DNA of 64,000 bases from Pseudocercospora fijiensis CIRAD86 (Eukaryota; Ascomycota; Dothideomycetes; Mycosphaerellales; Mycosphaerellaceae), in contig NW_006921541.1 of NCBI RefSeq assembly GCF_000340215.1, positions 3,011,527-3,075,526 on the forward strand, read 5' to 3'. Made by a program: the position numbers and the translations under genes. The first letter of the stretch is position 1; every line of letters starts with the position of its first letter. The notes beneath the pieces were generated by a model that saw nothing but the letters and a program-made list of their open reading frames with translations, did no database searches and was not told where the DNA came from. Positions 33,371-43,606 of this stretch are shown piece after piece.

Positions 33371-33419
33371 TCTTTTTTCGACTAATTAGAAGGTTAGCCT
33401 ATAGGGGTAGCGCTAGCTG

Positions 33420-34760
33420 CTAAGAGATGCTTTCGGTACTTAGCGGTAGTACGGTCGACTCGGGCCTAATCCCTAGGTTTGTCGTATTAGCCTAGTAGAT
33501 AGCTAGTGCTATCGTAATTGAAGCACTTCAATCTAGTTAGGAGGTTACTATAGCTACTATTAGTCGAGCGGTTAGCGTTATAAGGGTACGAGCCCCTTCT
33601 GCGGCCCCTATCGCGGCCTCCTCTATATAGTCGCCGGCTACGGCCTCTTCTACGGTTATTACTACTGTTTCTATTATTAGCATTATTGTTTTAGGTAGAA
33701 CCTTAGTTTCCTCCGCGGCTACAGTTGCTACGGTTAGTGCTAGTTAGTCGGATCCTTAATTCTAGTCGTTATTAGAGCTAAATAGCCCGTTCGGCTGTTT
33801 CCACTTCGACTATAAATTAAATACGTATTAGATTAGCTTGTTCGAATATACGGCGACGGTCTAATTCGAGGATAAGCTCCTACCTAAGTTTTAGGCGTAT
33901 CTCGGAGATCTGTGTAGAATTAGTCTTAGGCGGAAGGTCGTCTTTAAGGGTTTTTAAATAGGCCTCAAATAAGCGGGCCGATTGATTAGTCTTTTGCTTA
34001 GCTCGAAGGTACTAGTCCTAAGTATATTGTTGCCTTAGTATAGGGTTTCTAAGGGTGTCTAGTATAATAGTTTTGCAGGTTTGCTACTAAACAGCGGTCT
34101 GATTAGTAAGGGAGTTAAAGTAGTTATCCTAGGTACGCTTTAGGTCTCTATTAATGTACTATATAGCATAGACGACTAGCGAATAGTCGTCTAGTAGGGC
34201 CCCTAGTGCATTTCGCTAGTTCAATTTACAATCGCGTATGCAATTATTATACTGTTTGCGGCTAGAGCTATTAAACACGGTATAGTCTTTAAGCTTAGCA
34301 TCCTTCTTTTAAATAGAAGGTCCTGCTACTAGTTCTAGTCTAGTAGTAGTTGTTAGGGCTTCCTATAGGCAGCGAATCTCGAGGAGATTATCCTTTAGCT
34401 ATTGTTCTTAACGTAGGGCAGTAAGCCTGTTTTAAGTGGCTTCTTAAAGTCTCCCTACTAGTTAGGGGCTAAAGGCTAGTTAGCTATATCGTCGATTAAT
34501 AATGTTGTTAAGAATGTCGTTAATAGGCAATTCTAGATTATTACCTAGAATTACAGGTTCTTCTTTAGTAGGCCCTATAGTAGGCTCTTCGGTAGGAGGC
34601 ACTCTAGTAGGTGCTTTAGTAGGCACTTTAGTAGGTACTTCGGTAGGCACTGTACTACTAGTGTTATTGTTGCTAGCGCTACTAGCGGCAGCACGGTTGT
34701 TGTTGCTTCGTAATAAGCCGGCTATTATAATAGAGGATAACACTAATAATATATTATTAG
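33420..34760 (-). pseudogene. gag: G1 copy 2 gag, RIP-inactivated
   Basis: Gag with a stop-free N-terminal segment (34480-34743) holding the longest version of the Pro/Thr/Lys repeat (VPTEVPTKVPTKAPTRVPP) and the conserved LPINDILNNIINRRYS. Capsid-like sequence follows, and the zinc knuckle KCFNYDSTSYLLG (His and Cys partly changed to Tyr) is at about 33495-33535. A few hundred bases separate it from the RT-proximal frame, which holds the protease. Start codon uncertain. Confidence 0.85.
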
Positions 34761-34997
34761 CCCCTAGGATACGGATGTAGCGGAATTAGTAGATATTAGT
34801 CTAGTACGATCGACTTAGTATAATAGGCCGTATAGAAGGCCTTGCTTAATAATTAGTACGGTTATTTCGATAGAATAGTACGTATAGGTCCCGTTCTTCG
34901 GGCGCAATATAGTTAGATTAGTTATCGTAGCTATACCGCTAAAAGCTTAAAATAAGGACTATCTAGCTACTACCCTTAAAGGGTAGATCGAATACTA

Positions 34998-35185
34998 TAT
35001 AAGAAGGGTATATTAGTAGGTAGATAGAGTAGTAGTAGGTATAGGTAGTATTCGATAGAGAACTAGGAGGAGAAGGAGGAAGGTAGGCTAGTTAGCCTAA
35101 CGCTAAGCGCTAAGCCCTGCCTAAGGCACTAAGACCCTAGCTTCACTCGAGCTAGTTATATACTAATTACGTATAGCCTCTAATA
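34998..35185 (-). repeat. G1 copy 2 5' LTR (188 bp)
   Basis: Same limits as 28061-28248. Bordered at 35186-35190 by the duplicated GTCGC. The primer-binding site lies just inside at 34980-34997. Confidence 0.95.
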
Positions 35186-35190
35186 GTCGC

Positions 35191-36642
35191 GCCGCGGAGT
35201 TATATTAATTTACGACGAACCGCGAGGGATTAGCCGGCCTCGCCTTTATTAGCGGAGCTAGTAACCTCTAAAAAAGGCTAGCGAGATCTCGTCCGCTTTA
35301 CTACCTTACGTAGGGTACGGGATAGCGGGGCCTTCTCTAGAGGGTAGGCGTTATCGTAGATTTTACGTACTAGTAGATCGTCCGCGCCTATTAAGTCGTC
35401 GATATTATACTATATATTATAGGCGCTTCTATACCCCTTCTACTTTACTAGGTACTAGAGAACGGGCTAGCCCCTTCGGATAACTATCCTTCGCCCGAGA
35501 AAGCGCTCGATCTTATAAGAATTACCCTCGTCGCTAGAACCTAGACTATCCTCTACTACGATAGGCGGGGGCTCGTAATTAATAGTCCTCCTAAAAGAAT
35601 CTAGGTCCTTAGGAGCTTTTTCTAACTATAAAACCGATATTACCGGATAGATATATATTATAGGTAGCAACTCGAGATAGTAGGCTAACCGTCCGACTCT
35701 CTTAAGAACTATAAAAGGCCCTTTAAAACAGTAGCTAAACTTGTACGACTAACCTAGTACTTCGTAGCTAGAGTATAGGCGAAGTATAATATAGTTACCT
35801 AGCTTAAGGAATAGAGGCTTATACTTACTATCGTACCGTTCTTTTATTTTTACGTTCGCCTAAGTAATCGCGTCCTAGACCTCCTTCTAGATACGACTAC
35901 GCGCTACCGCTCTATTATACGGATAGTCGTATAGTACGTCGAGCGAGTCGAGGTTCGTCCTTACGCCTATAGCAACCTCGTTCGGCGACTAACTAATAGT
36001 TGTATTATAGGAGTTGTTAAGCGTAGCCTATAGCTATAGGATAAACGTCGACTAATCCTCGCTAGGGTAATCCGCTAACTAGTAACGAATTGCCGTCTCG
36101 ACCGTTTAGTTAGTTCGCTTAGATTAACTATCGGTCTAAGGATAGTAGGCTATAGACGTAGCTAGCTTTGCACGTAGGCGCGAAAAAACGCCCTTAAAGA
36201 AGTCGCTTAGCTAGCGAGGATTACGATTAGCGATAAGTACCGCCGGTATACTTATATCTATTAAATAAAGCCTATTAATTAAAGCGATACCCTAGTCGTA
36301 GGCCTTCTAGTCCTCTTTGCCTAGGACGACCGCTACCCGCTTAGACGTCTTATAAGTAATCGTATATAGTATATTAAATCTATCGGTCGTAACTAGCAAG
36401 GCGGTTACGAGATCTATCGTTATAGTATAGTATAGGCCCTCTGTATTCTAGATCGGGTAAAGTTCGCTATAAGGAGCGTATCGGAGGGTACGTAAAAGGA
36501 GATACTAATAATAATAATCTAAATAGAGGCGAAGGTAGCGAGCGAGTCGATATATATAGAAGGAAGCTTAAATACGGTCGAAGACGTGCTAAAAGCCTTA
36601 GTAGCAACAGTTATCGTAAGCCTGCTTAAAAATCTCGCCTAT
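35191..36642 (-). pseudogene. pol: G3 integrase and chromodomain, 5'-truncated
   Basis: A minus-strand frame entering at the G5-A LTR (36642). Integrase core: ITIDLVTALLV and TTDRF near 36400-36430, LIANRNPR.LSDFFKGVFSRL near 36180-36250, AYYP.TDS.SKRTN.TVE near 36095-36150 and LNNSYNTT near 36000. Then a linker (KIKERYDSKYKPLFLKLG; YKFSYCFKGPFIVLKRVGRL) and a chromodomain at about 35370-35510 (ERFLGRRIVIRRG, YLVK.KGYRSAYN, DDLIGADDLLVR). RT and gag are missing; if still present they lie beyond G5-A, outside the window. The catalytic Asp of the second motif reads Asn. ORF-X begins within about 100-150 bp downstream. Confidence 0.88.
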
Positions 36643-36922
36643 TAAAGGACGAAAACTAACACTACTACTACTACTAGTAGCAATAGTATAGGCAACTAAG
36701 GGTAATTTAACCTATAGCAAAATATGTAGCTATGTTTAGTATAATAGGATAATAAGACGGTTGCTTAGGCTAATAACTAGAGCCCTACAACATAGGTATT
36801 ATAGAAGTGTAACGTAAACAATATACTATACGAGGTTGGTACTCTATCTATAATACCGAAGGAGGCCTCTTATATAGGCCTAAAACTTAGCCTAGGTATA
36901 TAGGGCTAGTTACTAGCTAATA
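36643..36922 (-). repeat. G5-A 3' LTR (280 bp)
   Basis: Minus strand starts TATTAGCTAGTAACTAGCCC and ends CCTTTA (TG...CA before RIP). It includes a CTA/CTG triplet run ACTACTACTACTACTAG near its 3' end. Followed on the + side by TCCCTCCCTTTCTTCG, the polypurine tract read on the minus strand. Confidence 0.93.
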
Positions 36923-37034
36923 TCCCTCCCTTTCTTCGTGTCTAACTAGATACGCTTTATATTACGCGCTAAAAACAAACAAACAGTTATACAGCCTTAG
37001 GCACTTTAGCTAAGGCTATTTTTTAGAAACTCCG

Positions 37035-37059
37035 TAATAACACCCCTAGGGTAGCATTA
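37035..37059. repeat. CCCCTAGGG palindrome, copy 3 of 11
   Basis: TAATAACACCCCTAGGG then TAGCATTA, between ORF3 and the 3' LTR of G5-A. The same site in G5-B (43522) keeps the CCCCCGGGG centre. Confidence 0.8.
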
Positions 37060-37105
37060 TTCCTAGATTCTATTAATATATAAAAACAACTTCCTAAGCA
37101 AACAC

Positions 37106-38187
37106 TTACTACTGCTTTAATGTACCGTAATCCTTACTAGCAATAACCTTATTAGCTAGGCGGTTCTCCTAAACTGCTCCGTAGGTATAGAAGCTGTTAA
37201 TACTAAAGTACTTAGCCTCGTAGTAAGCTTAATTAACGAGGAGGTTAGTAGCCGTGTCCTATATAGCCTTCTCCTACTCGCGTAGATAGTCCTTAAGCTC
37301 CTTCTTACTAAACTAGAGGATTTGTTTAACTTCGTTCTAAACAATATAACTTAACTAAGGAATTCTGCCGACTAGGGTATCGGAAATGTAACTAAGGCCT
37401 TCGACTAAGATAGTAGTAGGAAAGGCGAACGGTACGAAGGTATTCGAACCTAGAAGGGCGGTTAGATTGCGGTACGCCTTAGCAACCTTAGCGACGGTTA
37501 AGTTATCGTAGCCTTTAATCTTAGTGCTATTAATAATATAAGAGTAGCCTAGGTCGATTAATATACGGTCGCTCTCGGGCTTTAGATTACTATATAGAAG
37601 GTATAGTATCTAAATAGAGACTTCGCATTCCTTTAGAGGGTTAAGGATCTACTAAGCTGCCTCGCCTTCGTTAGGCTAACTATCGAACATATAGCCGAGG
37701 TCGTCGTTAGTAAGGTACTTGTTAGTAAGCTTGCTAATCTTATTTAGTAGAACTAGGCTACGGGTATTAAGCTTCTTAACCTAGTTCTCGAAGACCTCTA
37801 GTTCGTATATACCCTCGATAATAGTTAAATAGGCGGTCTTATCTTTAGATATAAGAGAAACCTTAATGCGTAGATAGCTAGCACCCTTACTAGCTGCGAG
37901 CTTAACTATATCTTATCCGAGACAAGAAGTCTCCTTAGTAGGGCAGTTCTTATAACTACTATTACCTACCTTAAAGTACTTAGTAGGCTTAGGGACAGAG
38001 ATAAGCTCGTATACGTAATTAGGTCGAAAGGTAACGGCTAAGAGCTACAAGGCGGGATACTAACGGACGATTTAGTTGCTTACTCTATAGGTTTAAAGGG
38101 CAATACGGCCTTCCTACTTAAACTTAGGCAGTTTACGTATATACTAAAAGAATATACGAAACTCCTCCTATATTAGGTCGACGATAA
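37106..38187 (-). pseudogene. G5-A ORF3, C-terminal part
   Basis: C-terminal ~360 codons of ORF3, cut at 38187 by the G4 insertion; the N-terminal part resumes at 57191. It matches 43607-44690 of G5-B: readable stretches include LAASKGASYLRIKVSLIS, KISKLTNKYLTNDDLGYMFD, LTVAKVAKAYRNLTALLGS and NSFYTYGGA. It ends at consecutive TAG/TAA (37106-37111). See the G5-B ORF3 entry for interpretation. Confidence 0.65.
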
Positions 38188-38963
38188 TATTATAGTAGCT
38201 GCCTAGAAAGCACCGACAAGTCCTATAAGCTAGCCGCTATGCTATGAAGTAATGTCGGATTTGAGTTGCCTTAGTAGTAGGGGCCCCTAGCGAAGCAGGT
38301 CGCCTAGTTAGCCTAGGTCGCCTAGTTAGCCTAGGTCGCCTAGTTAGCCTAGGTCGCCTAGTTAGCCTAGGTCGCCTAGTTAGCCGCCTATTTAGCCGCA
38401 TAACGTAATATCTTAGAGACTCCCGCGGAGGCCGTATATAGTAGAACAATACGTTACATATTAATATACGAACGATAGGACTATACTAAACTACGCGCGC
38501 GTATATACGGACGATAGCAAGCGAGACATATAGAGTCGTAGGACAGATCCGAGTAGTAAGAAGGAACCGGAAGGTAGGGAAGAGCTAGGAGAAACATATT
38601 TGCTTAAAAGCGGTTAAACGAGTTCGTATACGCGCGCTATATAAGTTAGCTAGGAGACAAAGGCGCTACGAGATAGCGGACAAGCGGGATACGCGCGCGC
38701 GTACTTAGCGCGCAAGGAAGGACCTAAAGGCAGAGGTTTACTAAGAAGCTAGTAAGTAGGATATACGTACTTGCGCTTACGCGTCGGACGCGCTAGACGG
38801 CCGTAGGGCGGAATACTAAGGAAGGGGCTCTCCCTCTAAGATACCCTTCTTCCTTTCTTCGTAGTTCGTCTTATATAGATAGTAGCTATATTAATTTAGT
38901 GCTCCCTTTAGTTTAGTTTAAAGTTTCGTATATATTCTTACTACTTAGCTACTAACCCTTATA
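38188..38963 (+). repeat. G4 5' LTR (776 bp)
   Basis: Starts TATTATAGTAGCTGCC and ends AACCCTTATA. Contains an 18-bp tandem array near 38300-38390, a set of short GC-rich alternating CG/TA stretches (for example TACGCGCGCGCGTAC near 38690-38705) and a TATATAAG-like box at about 38637. Confidence 0.95.
38296..38390. repeat. 18-bp minisatellite within the G4 5' LTR
   Basis: About five units of gtcgcctagttagcctag. The array has one unit fewer than the one in the 3' LTR. It encodes RLTRRP repeats on the minus strand only because it is a repeat, not a gene. Confidence 0.9.
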
Positions 38964-39059
38964 TTACGAACTACCTTAAAAAACGCCTCTATTAAGATAG
39001 ATACGCCCGACGAATAGATTTAAAATACAAGACCTAACGAAGTACCCGATTTTTTAAGC

Positions 39060-39920
39060 TTAGTATAGAATAAAATCCCCGCTACGCGCGAATAGCTAGA
39101 TTACGCCTACGCTACCGACCCGGAACTGCTCGCTAACCTGCTTAAGGCTTATAAAGATACTACTCGTTTCCTCTCGGTCTCCTATACTAGCCTTAGTACG
39201 GCTCTTAACGACGCGAATGCTTCTATCGCGGAAAAAGAAGACAAGGTAGGCCGCCTCTAGTCGTAGCTCGCCTCTACTCGCCTAGGCGCCGCGGTACCCG
39301 CTTCTTACCTATTTATACCTACTTCGAACAAGAGTAAGAAGCTAAGCGACCCCGAACGCTTTACCGGCAAGCGTAAAGTATACGAAGAATTTAAGATATA
39401 GGTTAAGATCCGTTTTCTCGCTAACGCCGACTACTATCCGACTAAAGCTTTAAAGACCGGATTTATGTTTTCTCTACTCGGTAGCTCCGCCCTCGATTCC
39501 TACCGCAGCCTCTTAGAAAATGCAGAAACAACTATAATAGCTACTATCTAGAAGGCCCTCGACGCTAGTTTCGGCGACCCCGACTATAAGCAAACTACGC
39601 GCCTAAACTTAGACAAACTTAAGCAAGTAAATAAGACCTACTAAGAATACTATACCGCCTTCTAATACGAGATTAGGTACGCCGAATACCCCTCGGACGT
39701 CGCTAAGTAGATCTTAGTACGCGGCCTTAGCGAAGAAATAATACTATAAGTCCGCGATAAGGATACGGAGAATCTAAATATTACCGAACTATACGCCTTG
39801 CTTACGCGTATCGATAATACGACTCGAAACTTCGCGAAAATTATCGCTAACCGCGGAGGCGCCCGTACGAATGCCGGTCGCTTTACGTCGCCGTTCGCTA
39901 CGCTACTATCGAAGTTATAA
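39060..39920 (+). pseudogene. gag: G4 gag, RIP-inactivated
   Basis: Plus-strand frame: DPELLANLLKAYKDTTRF, a coiled N-terminus (TALNDANASIAEKEDKVGRL), then a typical Gag/capsid region starting LSDPERFTGKRKVYEEFK (~39345), FMFSLLGSSALDSYRSLLEN, TTRLNLDKLKQVNKTY and VAK.ILVRGLSEEI. It ends in a linker near 39900. TAG codons stand for Trp/Gln (for example in YEEFKI.VKIRFLANADYY). The start Met is not certain. Confidence 0.88.
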
Positions 39921-39974
39921 ACAGCTTAGACGCCGGCTTTAGCACTAGCTCCGGCTATAGCCCTAATACCGCTA

Positions 39975-42900
39975 GGCGCCTAGCCTACCGCCGATCCGAT
40001 AGATTTAAGCGCTGCCTCGCTCGGCGCCCGTCTACGCGCGCCCCTAGTAAATAGTAAGCTTTCGGAAGAAGAGAAGCAGCGTCGCCGTACGGTAGAAGAA
40101 TATATCTACTATAGAGTAAAAGGATATATTACTCGCCTCTACCCGTCTCTCGTCGGCCGGCTAAATACGCTAACGATATAGCGAGTCGCCGCCGCGAATA
40201 TTACGACTCTAGATACGCCTTTACTAGCTAGCGCTACTCCGAGCGGCTAGGGAAAAGCTTAAACCTTATATACAGTCGCTTACAAGGTTTATTCGTTCTA
40301 AAACTAAGAGTATCTGCTACTACCTTCCCTTTCTCTAGCTCGGCTATAGAGAAAGAGTTAGTCTACTAGCCTTTCGTAGTAGAAACGTTAATAGGAAATT
40401 AAAAGAAATTATTGAAAACTGTAGCTCTTATTAATAACAGCGTAACCGGCTACTCGTTTATAGATTACGACTATACGAGAGAGCTCGGCTTAACGTTCTA
40501 AGACCTTACGTACGCTCGGGAGTTAGAAATGTTTAACGGTACGACCGCGGCCGCCGGTAAGGTAACCTAGATCTGCTACTTATCTATTACTATCGGCCTA
40601 TATACCGAATACATTATGTTTTTCCTTACGAAACTCCCGAAGACTTACCCCGTTATTCTTAGTCTTCCTTAGCTTAAAAAGTATAACCCGGCTATCGACT
40701 AAGCCTCCGAATCTCTATCCTTTACGAGCAAGCATTACGCTAAGCACTACTTTAACGAATCTAGTTCTACCTCCGATACTCCCCGAGATCGTACCGTATT
40801 CGCTATTAGCGCGGCTACCTTCTCGCGTCTTGCCTGCGATAAACGTACTTAGATCTTCGCTATAATAATATAGGATATCGAGAAGGCTATCCGAAAGTTC
40901 GACGAAGAACTAACGGATCTAAGAACGAAACTACCGAAGGAGTATTAGTACCGACTCTACTAGTTTTCGAAGAAGAACGCCGATATTCTACTACCGTACC
41001 GGCTAGGTGTCGACTATAAAATCGAGCTAATCGATAGTAAGCCGCCGCCGTACGGCCCTCTCTACTCGATGTCTCGAGATAAGCTCCTCGTACTAAAGAA
41101 ATACCTAGAAGACAACCTATAAAAGGGCTTTATCCGCCCTAGTTCCTCCGAAGTAGCCGTACTAGTTATATTTGCCCGGAAACCCGGCGGAGGTCTCCGT
41201 TTCTACGTAGACTACCGGGGCCTTAACGCGTTAACGAAAAAGAACCGCTACCTAATCCTTCTCGTAAACGAAACGCTTAAACGCCTTTCGAAGGCTCGCT
41301 AGTTTACTAAGCTCGACGTAATCGCCGCCTTTAACGCGATCTATATTGCCGAGGGAGACGAATAGTTAATAGCCTTCCGAACCCGTTACGGCCTTTTTAA
41401 ATACCTAGTCTTGCCGTTTAGGCTCTATAACGGACCTAGTACGTTCTAATTATATATTAACGATACGCTTAAAGAATTCCTAGACGCCTTCGTCTCGGCG
41501 TATATAGACGATATCCTAATTTATAGCAAAACGAAAGCGGAATACTACGAACATATCGAAAAGGTACTTTAGAAACTCGCGGAAGCTAGACTATATATCG
41601 ATATCGATAAGTGCGAATTCTATAAGTAAGAGGTGAAATTCCTCGGCCTTATCGTCTCTTTAGAAGGTATTCGAATAGATCCTAGTAAGATCGAAGCCGT
41701 TCTAAACTAGGGAGTACTACGAAACGTAAAAGAAGTCTAGGGCTTTCTCGGTTTTGCTAACTTCTACCGGAGATTTATACGGAATTTTAGCGGAATCGCC
41801 CGTCTACTTACGGCACTTACGCGGAAAGACGTTAAATTTGAATAGTTACCGGCCTATTAAGAAGCCTTCGACTAGTTACGGTAAAGTTTTACAACCGTAC
41901 CGATCCTATAGTACTTCGACTTCGATAAAGAAACGCGCCTAGAAACCGATGCTTCCGACGGTATAACTAGCGCCGTTCTCCTTTAACGAACGACCCCGGA
42001 AGATACGTAGCCTCTCTAAGAAAATGTCCTCCGCGGAATGCAATTACGATATCTACGATAAGGAGCTCCTCGCAATCGTTAAGGCTTTCGAAGAATAGCG
42101 TCCGGAACTCGAAGGTTCTAAGTTACCGATCTAGGTTAGCTCGGATTATAAGAACCTTATCTACTTTCTTAAGAGCAAAATCCTTAGCCGTAGGTAGGTA
42201 CGCTAGAGTGAGTTTCTTTCTCGGTTTAACTTCGTTATTTAGTATACGCCCGGTAAAGCAAACTTATAGGCCGACGTACTTACGAGGCGTAACGGAGACT
42301 CGCCTTTAGATCGAGGTCTGTAGCGTAAAGAATAGTCTATCCTTAAGGAGTACAACCTTAGCTAGGAACTATACGAGCTCCTCGGAGACGACTTTACCGG
42401 CCTAGAGCCTCTCGTAGTATCCTTTATACTAATAGCCGCTCCCGCCTTTCTCGGAGACGACGATAGCTCGGACGACGAAGATACGAGTTTAGAAAGCTTA
42501 GATAGCGACTAGGAAAGCGAAGAGGAAGTATAGGACCTCCTCGAACCTACCTAGCTCGAATAGTAGCTTACGATAGTATACGCCGAAGACGGTTTTACTA
42601 AAGGTCTAATTCAAGCTTTATAGAACGAGGAACGGTTATACGAGAATGTTTCTCTCTCGGAGTACGAGCTCCGTAGAACTCTACCCCGAGTACCCCGTAT
42701 AACATTTAGAAATGCCCTCTACGTCCCGGATTTCGAGGATTTACGCGACTAGATTATGCGTTCCGCTTATAACCCTCTCGGAATAGTATATCCCGGTCGA
42801 GCTAAGATATTATCTTAGCTCCGGAAGTAGTACTACTAGCCTAATCTATACCGAGATATCGACCGATTCGTTAAGAGCTACGTAGTATACCGTAGAGCGA

Positions 42901-43132
42901 AAGCAGATACGCGTAAGCCGCAAGGGCTACTAAAACCTCTTAAAGTCCCTCTACGACTATAGCAATACATTTTAATAGATTTTATTATAGGCCTACCGAA
43001 AGGATCCGACTTTAACGGCCTCTAGTTTTAAAATATACTAGTCGTAGTTTACCGCCTTACGAAACGCAAGAAGGTATTAAATGCCTATAGCCTAACCGCA
43101 AAGAATACGGCTTAGGTCTTCTACTAGGACGT
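39975..43132 (+). pseudogene. pol: G4 pol, first part (zinc knuckle to integrase), RIP-inactivated and frameshifted
   Basis: Opens with a basic linker and CCHC knuckle remnant (YIYYRVKGYITRLYPS, 40106-40153). The protease region (LINNSVTGYSFID, ~40430) lacks a clear [28 protein letters not shown] near 41180-41240 and YIDDILIYS at 41499-41525. RNase H starts ETDASDGI (~41945). The reading frame then shifts near 41985-42010 and continues as [20 protein letters not shown]. Integrase begins with a zinc region (~42740-42900) and ILIDFIIGLPKGSDF near 42970-43010. The frame is cut by G5-B within FY.DV at 43132. Inactive through stops, frameshift and insertion. Confidence 0.9.
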
Positions 43133-43412
43133 TAAAGGACGGAAACTAATACTACTACTACTACTAGCAGTAATAGTATAGGCCACCGAGGGTAACATAA
43201 CCTATAGCAATATAGGCAGCTATGTTTAGCATAATAGGATAATAAGACGGTTGCTTAGGCTAAAGACTAGAGCCCTGCAATATAGGCATTATAGAAGTGT
43301 AATATAAACAATGTGCTATACGAGGTTAGTGCCCTATCTACAATGTAGAAGGAGGCCTCTTATATAGGCTTAAAACTTAGCCTAGGTATATAAGGCCGGT
43401 TACTAGCTAATA
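43133..43412 (-). repeat. G5-B 3' LTR (280 bp)
   Basis: Minus strand starts TATTAGCTAGTAACCGGCC and ends CCGTCCTTTA. The polypurine tract GAAGAAAGGGAGGGA lies at 43413-43427 on the minus strand. Confidence 0.95.
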
Positions 43413-43521
43413 TCCCTCCCTTTCTTCGTATCTAACTAGACACGCTTCACATTGTGCGCTTAAAACAAACAGTTATATAGTAACCTTAGGCATCTTAGCT
43501 AAGGCTATTTTCAGAACTCCG

Positions 43522-43546
43522 TAATAATACCCCCGGGGTAGCATTG
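43522..43546. repeat. CCCCCGGGG palindrome, copy 4 of 11
   Basis: TAATAATACCCCCGGGG then TAGCATTG, between the ORF3 stop and the 3' LTR of G5-B. Confidence 0.85.
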
Positions 43547-43606
43547 TTCCTAGATTCTATTAATATGCAAAAACAACTTCCTAAGCATCTAATCTACTAC
43601 GCTAAC

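Larger units (their letters stand above)
28061..35185 (-). mobile_element. G1 copy 2: complete Ty3/Gypsy chromodomain element
   Basis: 7,125 bp, two 188-bp LTRs (28061-28248 and 34998-35185) and a perfect 5-bp duplication GTCGC at 28056-28060 and 35186-35190. Minus-strand order: 5' LTR, primer-binding site TAGTATTCGATC, gag, pol with chromodomain, ~1.25 kb of 3' non-coding sequence with one palindrome, polypurine tract, 3' LTR. It inserted within the first few codons of ORF-X, just downstream of the G3 chromodomain. Coding frames carry many RIP stops. Confidence 0.96.

Noticed and set aside
38237..38449. Open frame with RLTRRP repeats (also 56470-56664)
   Set aside because: It is produced by the 18-bp non-coding minisatellite inside the G4 LTR; the surrounding frame shows no protein.
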